A stretch of 5,377 bases of DNA from Gammaproteobacteria bacterium (GTDB taxonomy: Bacteria; Pseudomonadota; Gammaproteobacteria; Steroidobacterales; BM003), in NCBI GenBank assembly GCA_026193125.1, contig JAPHSC010000135.1, positions 1 through 5,377 of the forward strand, written 5' to 3'. The first letter of the stretch is position 1; every line of letters begins with the position of its first letter. Of this stretch, positions 1 to 4,322 are shown piece by piece. A program made the translations under genes and the position numbers. The notes under the pieces are model-generated. The model ran no database searches and was not told the DNA's origin. It saw nothing but the letters and a program-made list of their open reading frames with translations.

Positions 1-1
1 A

Positions 2-1369
2 GCCTCGGCCAATATGTTCCTGGACGAACGTGGCGAGCCCGTCCCTGGTTTGTCACGAAACACCGCCCTGGCTTCCGGGATACCCGGCCAGGCCGCCGGC
101 CTTACCCATATTGCGAAGACTTACGGCAAATTGACGCTGGCGCAAAACCTTGCCCCGGCTATTCGCCTGGCTCGGGAAGGCTTTCCCATGTACCCGCGCC
201 TGCAAGGCGGGCTGAAATACAAGCAGGGACAGCTGCTGACAAATCACGCCGGAAAGGTTTTCCTGCCTGGTGGCAAGGTCCCCGAGCTGGGGCAGCTTGT
301 CACCAATCCCGAGTTGGCGGATGCGCTGGTTTTGCTGGCCAGGAATGGACGCGACGGATTTTATGCGGGCGAGCAAGCGCGGCGGATGGTGGAGGGGGTG
401 CGCGGACTGGGCGGTATCTGGACCGAGGCAGACCTGGCCGACTACCAGGTGGTGGAGCGGGCGCCACTGAAAACACGCTACAAGGATATGGTTATCACCG
501 GTGGACCTGCGCCGGCAGGCGGTGTGGTTCTTGCCGAGGCCCTGAACATCCTCGAGCCTTACGAGCTGAACAAGCTGGATGGCACTACTCGGGCGCACCT
601 GGTGGTGGAGGCCTTGCGGCGGGCGTTCCGGGATCGGGGGCAGTACCTGGGTGATCCGGATTTTGTCACCATACCGATGCAGCGTCTGGTGCACCCGTAT
701 TACGCGGACGGTCAGCGGGCCAGTATTCGGCTGGACAAGGCCACGCCCAGCGACAGCCTGCCGGGATTGAGCGCCTGGGAGGCTGCGGGAACCAATACCA
801 CGCATTTTTCCATCCTGGATGCCGAGGGCAATCGGGTATCGGCGTCGATGTCGCTGAATTTCTGGTTTGGCAACGGCATCATGATCCCGAATACCGGTGT
901 GGTGCTGAACAATGAAATGGACGATTTCTCAGTGAAGCCGGGCGTAGCTGACGGTTTCCAGTTGGTCGGGGCGGATGCCAATGTGATTGTCCCCGGCAAG
1001 CGTATGCTTTCCAGCATGGCGCCCACCTGGGCCGAGTCCGACCACGGGTTGGTTATCCTGGGAACGCCGGGCGGCAGTCGCATTATCAGCATGGTGCTGC
1101 TGGGTGTGCTGGCCTGGTCAGAGGGCGCGGATGCTGAGCACATCGTTGCGCGCCCGCGTTTTCATCACCAGTACATGCCGGATGTCATCACTTACGAGGA
1201 CAACGCTTTCAGTGACGACCAACTCAGGGCGTTGGAGTCTATGGGGCACCGGCTTGAGCTCTCGGGTCGCCGCTACGGCAACATGGAGGCCATCACCTGG
1301 GACTACGCAAGTGGCGAGGTAAAGGCGGCCTCGGATCCCAGGGGTGACGGTGAGGGCAGGGTTTACTAG
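2..1369 (+). CDS. ggt: Gamma-glutamyltransferase (gamma-glutamyltranspeptidase), 5'-truncated by the window
   Basis: GGT is an Ntn-hydrolase that cleaves glutathione and other gamma-glutamyl compounds and transfers the gamma-glutamyl group to water or amino acids; Gram-negative homologues are periplasmic. The frame is open from base 2, and the ATG at 14 is internal (it matches the MFLD stretch after the conserved FRE region in E. coli), so about 125 N-terminal residues, including the signal peptide and substrate-binding Arg114, lie upstream. Counting from that Met, the autocleavage and nucleophilic Thr is residue 262 (codon 797-799, in NTTHFS). The small subunit from there is 190 residues, exactly as in E. 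coli. Also present are Asn282 (E. coli N411), Glu301 (Q430), Asp304 (D433), LSSM with Ser333-Ser334 (S462-S463) and the PGGSR oxyanion loop at 352-356. The C-terminus ends normally. The last base of the TAG stop is also the first base of repeat element A. A cephalosporin-acylase-like member is possible, but the match to GGT is close. Confidence 0.96.
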   Translation, partial: ASANMFLDERGEPVPGLSRNTALASGIPGQAAGLTHIAKTYGKLTLAQNLAPAIRLAREGFPMYPRLQGGLKYKQGQLLTNHAGKVFLPGGKVPELGQLVTNPELADALVLLARNGRDGFYAGEQARRMVEGVRGLGGIWTEADLADYQVVERAPLKTRYKDMVITGGPAPAGGVVLAEALNILEPYELNKLDGTTRAHLVVEALRRAFRDRGQYLGDPDFVTIPMQRLVHPYYADGQRASIRLDKATPSDSLPGLSAWEAAGTNTTHFSILDAEGNRVSASMSLNFWFGNGIMIPNTGVVLNNEMDDFSVKPGVADGFQLVGADANVIVPGKRMLSSMAPTWAESDHGLVILGTPGGSRIISMVLLGVLAWSEGADAEHIVARPRFHHQYMPDVITYEDNAFSDDQLRALESMGHRLELSGRRYGNMEAITWDYASGEVKAASDPRGDGEGRVY

Positions 1370-1530
1370 GGAGCCTCTGATTCACTCGTGGACTCGTGTC
1401 TTGCGGCTAAAAGGCCCAGCTTCTGTGTTGCCAATCTTCGCAATAGCCGGGCTATTGCGTGCGCTTGGCGTCTTGAAGCTAAACCTTTTCGCTCACAATC
1501 CACTTCGCCCAGAATAAATCAGAGGCTCCC
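1369..1530 (+). repeat. Element A: complete 162-bp imperfect palindromic repeat (MITE/ERIC-like in architecture)
   Basis: The ends are a perfect 14-bp inverted repeat: GGGAGCCTCTGATT at 1369-1382 and its complement at 1517-1530 (15 bp if the flanking A1368/T1531 is counted). The arms keep pairing inward at symmetric positions: 1409-1414 with 1484-1489, 1418-1423 with 1475-1480, 1430-1434 with 1465-1469. The centre is a perfect 10-bp stem, 1439-1448 with 1450-1459, around G1449. The whole unit can therefore fold as one long interrupted hairpin. It has no coding capacity and starts on the last base of the ggt stop codon. No target-site duplication is obvious. Diverged copies lie at 2603-2762 and about 3356-3515. 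It may be a non-autonomous mobile element or a REP/ERIC-type intergenic repeat; I do not recognise it as a named family. Confidence 0.85.
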
Positions 1531-1534
1531 TGTC

Positions 1535-1604
1535 GCCTCTTGATTCACTCGTGGACTCGTGTCTTGCGGCTAAAAGGCCCAGCTTCTGTGTTGCCAATCT
1601 TCGC
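1535..1604 (+). repeat. Element B: left-half copy of element A
   Basis: Bases 1541-1604 are identical to 1378-1441 of element A, 64 bp without a mismatch at a spacing of 163 bp. The preceding GCCTC at 1535-1539 aligns to A's terminal repeat with one extra T. The identity stops at TTCGC, exactly where A enters its central hairpin; here the 51-bp hairpin H1 follows instead. The right arm of A is absent. Perfect identity over 64 bp implies recent duplication or gene conversion. Confidence 0.85.
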
Positions 1605-1605
1605 T

Positions 1606-1656
1606 GTAGGGTGCGTTCTACGCACCATGTCGTGCGGTGCACAGAGTGCACCCTAC
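1606..1656. repeat. H1: 51-bp hairpin repeat, first copy
   Basis: The ends GTAGGGTGC and GCACCCTAC form a 9-bp inverted repeat. The 51 bp can fold as one long hairpin, continuing with G-T wobbles and two mismatches, or as two short perfect hairpins: 7-bp stems with TCT and AGA loops at 1610-1626 and 1636-1652. It directly follows half-element B. A second copy is at 1697-1747 with four substitutions. From memory, GTAGGGTGCG-type inverted repeats are scattered in many bacterial genomes, but I cannot verify a family here. Confidence 0.8.
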
Positions 1657-1695
1657 TGGTCTAAAAGCCCTGGCCTCCACGTTGCCAATCTTCGC
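1657..1695 (+). repeat. Element C: degenerate partial copy of the element A left arm
   Basis: This stretch between H1 and H2 aligns to the inner left arm of A. CTAAAAG at 1661-1667 matches A's CTAAAAG, and GTTGCCAATCTTCGC at 1681-1695 is identical to A 1427-1441. The bases between are diverged. As in B, the copy ends at TTCGC and is followed by the 51-bp hairpin, so B+H1 and C+H2 form an imperfect tandem of about 91 bp. Confidence 0.7.
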
Positions 1696-1696
1696 C

Positions 1697-1747
1697 GCAG
1701 GGTGCGTTCTACGCACCATGTTGTACGGTGCACAGAGTGCACCCTGC
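1697..1747. repeat. H2: 51-bp hairpin repeat, second copy, at the mutM 3' end
   Basis: It matches H1 at 47 of 51 positions. The T2-A50 pair of H1 (1607/1655) is C-G here (1698/1746). The G29-T23 wobble of H1 (1634/1628) is A-T here (1725/1719). The fourth change is at the centre of the loop (1631 versus 1722). The stem extends one further C-G pair (1696/1748). On the minus strand it lies 8 nt after the mutM stop, so it may act as a 3'-end stem-loop of the mutM transcript; there is no T-tract to make it a classical intrinsic terminator. Confidence 0.8.
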
Positions 1748-1755
1748 GTGTCAGG

Positions 1756-2571
1756 CTAGCGCTGACAGACCGGGCAGAAAAAGCTGGATCTCTGCCCCAG
1801 GGTTTCCTGGCGTATTGGCGCGCCGCAATTGCGACAGGGAAGGCCGGCCCGGCCATACACCAGCAGGGACTGGGCAAAATATCCTGGCTGCCCGTCTTCA
1901 CGAACAAAATCCCTGAGCGTCGTGCCGCCGGCCGTAATGGCTTCTGACAGTACGTCCTGGACTTTCTGCACCAGGCCCTGCATGCGCGCCAGGCTTATTC
2001 GGCCGGCGGGGCGGCGCGGGTGTATGCCCGCCCGATGCAGGGCCTCGCTGGCGTAGATGTTTCCCACGCCAACCACGACATGCGCATCCATCAGAAAAGG
2101 CTTTACGCTGGCCTTGCGACCGCGTGCAGTCCGGTACAGGTAGTCTCCATGGAAGTCCGCCTCCAGCGGCTCAGGTCCCAATGACGCCAGTAATTTATGC
2201 TGTAGTGGATCGCTCTTGGTCCAGAGCAGGCAACCGAAGCGGCGAGGGTCGTTGTAGCGCAACACCCAACCCGAATCCAGGGTGATATCCACGTGGTCGT
2301 GCTTGAGGACCGGCTGCCCGGTCCTGACCATGCGGTATGAACCGGACATCCCCAGGTGCGATATCAGGGTGCCCGCGTGCGTGGCTATCAGCAGGTACTT
2401 GGCCCGACGGGTCACCGACAGTATTTCCTGCCCCGTCAGATGTGTGTCGAGGCTCCTGGGAATCGGCCAGCGCAATTGGCGTTTACGCACGCTGACTGCC
2501 GTGACCCGCCTGCCCAGGAGATGGGGACTGAGGCCGCGACAGGTGGTTTCGACTTCGGGCAATTCGGGCAT
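1756..2571 (-). CDS. mutM: Formamidopyrimidine-DNA glycosylase (Fpg/MutM), 271 aa
   Basis: This is a base-excision repair enzyme that removes 8-oxoguanine and formamidopyrimidines and nicks the abasic site by beta/delta-elimination. The start is fixed by MPELPEVE: after Met removal Pro2 is the Schiff-base nucleophile and Glu3 the catalytic acid. Lys58 in RRAKYLL is the conserved catalytic lysine. The void-filling triad is Met75 (GMSG), Arg110 and Phe112 (NDPRRFG). The DNA-contact block KPFLMD...GVGNIYASE and Arg261 of the 8-oxoG-contacting loop (QRSSF) are present. The zinc finger is Cys246, Cys249, Cys266, Cys269 (C-x2-C-x16-C-x2-C). Length is normal (E. coli 269), and zinc finger plus PELPEVE favour Fpg over Nei. 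It is the last gene of the minus-strand cluster, but element D and a terminator separate it from rpmG. The ribosome binding site is weak (AGGAT, about 8 nt before ATG). I see no convincing promoter in the 31 bp between element D and the start codon. Confidence 0.98.
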   Translation of the reverse strand: MPELPEVETTCRGLSPHLLGRRVTAVSVRKRQLRWPIPRSLDTHLTGQEILSVTRRAKYLLIATHAGTLISHLGMSGSYRMVRTGQPVLKHDHVDITLDSGWVLRYNDPRRFGCLLWTKSDPLQHKLLASLGPEPLEADFHGDYLYRTARGRKASVKPFLMDAHVVVGVGNIYASEALHRAGIHPRRPAGRISLARMQGLVQKVQDVLSEAITAGGTTLRDFVREDGQPGYFAQSLLVYGRAGLPCRNCGAPIRQETLGQRSSFFCPVCQR

Positions 2572-2602
2572 GGGCGCATCCTATACCGGGTTACCAGGCC
2601 CA

Positions 2603-2762
2603 GGGAGCCTCGGATTTATTGCGGGCGTAGATTGTGCGCGAAGAAGGTCTAGAGTCAAGGCGCCAGGTGCCCGCAGTACCGGGGCTAGCGCGCAGTCCGG
2701 CAACACAGACCCTGGCTTGTCAGGATCCGGCATGCAAGTCCATGTACAGCTCAGAGGCTCAC
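2603..2762 (-). repeat. Element D: diverged full-length copy of the 162-bp palindromic repeat, opposite orientation to A
   Basis: The plus strand here aligns end to end with the reverse complement of element A, at very roughly 70% identity by hand with a few small gaps. The longest shared blocks are GGGAGCCTC plus GGATTTATT from 2603, GATTGTG at 2630-2636, TCAAG and CGCCA at 2655-2665, GGCAACACAGA at 2699-2709, AGTCCA at 2737-2742 and TCAGAGGCTC at 2751-2760. The terminal repeat survives 9/10 (2605-2614 versus 2751-2760). The central hairpin has lost most of its perfect pairing. It lies between the rpmBG terminator and mutM, so any mutM promoter would have to lie in or next to it. A TTGACT at 2653-2658 (minus strand) resembles a -35 box, but no good -10 follows. 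Confidence 0.78.
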
Positions 2763-2777
2763 AAACAAGCCGCCCAC

Positions 2778-2802
2778 AAAAAACCCGCCGGCCGGCGGGT
2801 TT
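2778..2802 (-). terminator. Intrinsic terminator of rpmB-rpmG
   Basis: A perfect 22-bp palindrome at 2781-2802 (stem AAACCCGCC, loop GGCC) is followed on the minus strand by a run of six T (2783 down to 2778). It sits about 30 nt after the rpmG stop, the expected place and orientation. On the plus strand it has only TTTC after the stem, so activity in that direction should be weaker. It implies that most rpmBG transcripts stop before mutM. Confidence 0.88.
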
Positions 2803-2832
2803 CTCTGGAAATCCTGATCCTGATTTGCTCGC

Positions 2833-2988
2833 TTACTTGATCTTGGCTTCCTTGTAGATCGTGTGCTTGCGGGCCTTGGGATCAAATTTCTTCACTTCCA
2901 CCTTTTCGGGGTGAAGGCGCTTGTTCTTGGTGGTGGTGTAGAAGTGTCCGGTACCTTCCGAGGACACCAGGCGAATCTTGTCACGCAT
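2833..2988 (-). CDS. rpmG: 50S ribosomal protein L33, 51 aa
   Basis: L33 is a small basic protein of the large ribosomal subunit. The translation begins MRDKIRLVSSEGTGHFYTTT and ends RKHTIYKEAKIK, nearly colinear with the E. coli protein, and carries the family FDPKARKH segment. It has no cysteine pairs, so it is the zinc-independent (C-) form. The start is preceded by AGGAG (2996-3000) with a 7-nt spacer. It lies 25 nt downstream of rpmB and is surely co-transcribed with it. The intrinsic terminator at 2778-2802 closes the operon. Confidence 0.98.
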   Translation of the reverse strand: MRDKIRLVSSEGTGHFYTTTKNKRLHPEKVEVKKFDPKARKHTIYKEAKIK

Positions 2989-3013
2989 GTTGATACTCCT
3001 TCAGAGGGTTGGA

Positions 3014-3250
3014 CTAGATCTTCAGGCCACTGGCACGAAGATCGGCAAGGATCTTGTCTATGCCGTGCTTGTCGATATTACGCAGGCCGGCGCTGGAAAT
3101 CCTCAGCTTGACGAAACGCTTCTCACTCTCCACCCACAGGCGGTGAGTGTGCAGATTCGGCAGAAAGCGCCGACGCGTCCTGTTTTTCGCGTGCGACACG
3201 TTGTTGCCGCTCATCGGACCCTTTCCGGTTATCTGACAGACTCTAGACAT
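3014..3250 (-). CDS. rpmB: 50S ribosomal protein L28, 78 aa
   Basis: This large-subunit protein has the family signature throughout: MSRVCQITGKGP, SGNNVSHAKNRTRRRFLPNL, HRLWVESEKRFVKLR and a C-terminal GIDKILADLR. Its length equals the E. coli protein. The ATG at 3250 is chosen because L28 starts MSRVCQ; an in-frame Met 15 codons upstream would add a non-homologous leader. AGGG at 3260-3263 serves as ribosome binding site with a 9-nt spacer. It is the first gene of the rpmB-rpmG pair, with a promoter-like sequence about 70 bp upstream. Confidence 0.98.
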   Translation of the reverse strand: MSRVCQITGKGPMSGNNVSHAKNRTRRRFLPNLHTHRLWVESEKRFVKLRISSAGLRNIDKHGIDKILADLRASGLKI

Positions 3251-3322
3251 GACCCTATTCCCTGTTAAATCTCGATTCACTCGTTTGCATAGCATCCGAT
3301 TCCCGGACGCAGGAAGCCGAAC

Positions 3323-3351
3323 TTTATACCAGCGGAGCGGCCTGAACGCAA
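3323..3351 (-). promoter_or_regulatory. Probable sigma-70 promoter of rpmB-rpmG
   Basis: On the minus strand, TTGCGT (3346-3351) and TATAAA (3323-3328) are separated by exactly 17 bp. The -10 matches 5/6 of consensus and the -35 matches 3/6, including TTG. Transcription would start near 3316, giving a leader of roughly 65 nt before the rpmB ATG. It lies immediately downstream of element E and is the best candidate in this gap. Confidence 0.5.
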
Positions 3352-3355
3352 GTGT

Positions 3356-3515
3356 GGGAGCGCTTGGTCCATGCGGGATTCAGCGCCTTGTGAGGAAAAA
3401 GTTCACACTTCAAGGCGCCAATTGTACGCGCTGGTGAGACCACTGCGAAGATTGGCGCCGCAGAAGTCGGGTTTTCGTCCCCAATGTGCAAGTTCATGGA
3501 TAGACCAGGCACCCC
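3356..3515 (-). repeat. Element E: strongly diverged full-length copy of the palindromic repeat family
   Basis: The minus strand aligns along its length with element A forward. Blocks are CTTCTG-N4-GCCAATCTTCGCA (3444-3456 plus CAGAAG at 3461-3466, same internal spacing as A 1420-1442), TTGGCG (3416-3421), CTTGAAG (3408-3414), TTTTTC near 3395-3401 and CTCACAA (3388-3394). The outer ends GGGAGC (3356-3361) and GGCACCCCC (3507-3515, A-like GGCTCCC) correspond to A's termini, so boundaries are approximate. Its own arms pair: 3414-3422 with 3451-3459 (9 bp) and 3383-3390 with 3411-3418 (8 bp). The centre is a small CGC/GCG plus TGGT/ACCA stem. It fills the space between the radC stop codon and the rpmB promoter; the hairpins lack a T-tract but could shape the radC 3' end. 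Confidence 0.65.
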
Positions 3516-4190
3516 CTAGATCAGGCCTCTCTGAGCCAGGGACACGCAATCGCCATCCCCCACAATGAGATGATCAAGCACTCGAATATCAACCAGGGAT
3601 AGCGCGTCAGCCAGTCTGCGGGTGATGCGGCAGTCCGCATCACTGGGTTCGGCCACCCCTGAGGGGTGGTTATGCGCCAGAATCACGGCTGCAGCATCGC
3701 AGGCAAGGGCCTGGCGCACGACTTCGCGGGGGTGAACGGTGGCCCCGTCTATGGTGCCGCGGAACAGGGGCTCGTAGCAGATAACCCGGTGGCGGTTGTC
3801 CAGGAACAGGCAGACGAACAGTTCGTGGCCCAGGTCGCGCAGGCAGACTTGCAGGAAGTTTCCGGCGTCCGCCGGGTCGCTCAGCGCAGGGCCCCGTTGC
3901 AATTGCTCCAGGTGATGCCTGCGGCTTAACTCCAAGGCAGCGCGCAGGCTGGCATAGCGTGCCGGTCCCATACCCGTCACCTGGCAGACCTCGTTACGGT
4001 CGGCGGACATCAGCCGTCTCAGCCCGTCAAAATGACGCAGCAGCGCCCGCCCCAGCGCCACCGCACTGGTGCCTCGGGGACCGCTGCCCAGGAGGACTGC
4101 CAGCAATTCTGCGTCTGACAGGCCTTCCGCACCCCGGCGCAGCAGTTTTTCCCGCGGCCGTTCCTGTTGAGGCCAGTTCCGTATGGTCAT
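3516..4190 (-). CDS. radC: RadC family JAB/MPN-domain protein, 224 aa
   Basis: RadC proteins (UPF0758) have an N-terminal helix-hairpin-helix region and a C-terminal JAMM metalloprotease-like domain. The former DNA-repair assignment is disputed and the biochemical role is unsettled. Residues 1-95 hold the RP+EKLL and LSDAELLAVLLGSG motifs and an HhH-like VTGMGPARYASL (71-82). The JAMM zinc site is Glu123, His173 and His175 (HNHPSG) and Asp186, with the exact H-x-H-x10-D spacing. Length matches E. coli (222). The ATG at 4190 is chosen because it gives the MTIRNWPQQERPREKLL start and has a strong Shine-Dalgarno (AGGAAGG at 4198-4204, 7-nt spacer). The reading frame stays open ~215 codons further upstream, antisense to coaBC, which is not real coding. 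It is divergent from coaBC across 132 bp and upstream of rpmB. Confidence 0.96.
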   Translation of the reverse strand: MTIRNWPQQERPREKLLRRGAEGLSDAELLAVLLGSGPRGTSAVALGRALLRHFDGLRRLMSADRNEVCQVTGMGPARYASLRAALELSRRHHLEQLQRGPALSDPADAGNFLQVCLRDLGHELFVCLFLDNRHRVICYEPLFRGTIDGATVHPREVVRQALACDAAAVILAHNHPSGVAEPSDADCRITRRLADALSLVDIRVLDHLIVGDGDCVSLAQRGLI

Positions 4191-4197
4191 AGCTAAA

Positions 4198-4204
4198 CCT
4201 TCCT
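4198..4204 (-). promoter_or_regulatory. Ribosome binding site that fixes the radC start
   Basis: The minus strand reads GAGGAAGG followed by seven bases and ATG. This strong Shine-Dalgarno sequence decides in favour of the 224-residue start over the longer open frame that continues antisense into coaBC. Confidence 0.8.
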
Positions 4205-4290
4205 CATTTGGCGCTACCTGGAGCAGCCGACAAGAGCAGGGTGAGACCCCTGGCGCTGGCTGGCAACGTGTCTTTCTGGGTAATCGTTCG

Positions 4291-4299
4291 TGGTATGCT
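4291..4299 (+). promoter_or_regulatory. Candidate extended -10 promoter of coaBC
   Basis: TGGTATGCT has the TGn extension and a 4/6 -10 hexamer (TATGCT at 4294-4299). No good -35 is visible 16-18 bp upstream, as is common for extended -10 promoters. The predicted start near 4306 would leave a short leader containing GGAG at 4310-4313, 9 nt before the coaBC ATG. Confidence 0.4.
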
Positions 4300-4322
4300 G
4301 CGGGACCTCGGAGAGAGACCAA

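Noticed and set aside
53..805. Long minus-strand frame antisense to ggt
   Set aside because: It is a shadow of the GC-rich ggt codons; the encoded sequence has no recognisable motif, while the plus strand matches GGT along its whole length.
1369..1530. Element A as an intrinsic terminator of ggt
   Set aside because: It could fold as a large stem, but there is no T-tract after the central or outer stem, so a classical terminator cannot be claimed.
1541..1748. A CRISPR array or integron attC site for the tandem repeats
   Set aside because: There are only two unequal units, no regular spacers, no cas genes, no integrase and no attC core pairs; the repeats are hairpin-rich and fit an intergenic palindrome family better.
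1540..1947. A 135-codon plus-strand frame over the repeats and into the mutM 3' end
   Set aside because: It is made of repeated arms and hairpins (the peptide repeats because the DNA repeats) and overlaps mutM antisense; there is no ribosome binding site worth noting.
2282..2857. 191-codon plus-strand frame across the mutM 5' part and element D
   Set aside because: It is antisense to the catalytic N-terminus of mutM and runs through a palindromic repeat and a terminator.
3251..3295. A longer 93-codon rpmB starting at 3295
   Set aside because: L28 begins MSRVCQ in the family; the extra 15 codons have no similarity and the promoter and ribosome binding site fit the ATG at 3250.
4191..4201. 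An 11-bp match (AGCTAAACCTT) between the radC leader and the right arm of element A
   Set aside because: It overlaps the radC Shine-Dalgarno region, lies in the opposite orientation to the other weak matches in that gap, and no flanking similarity continues.
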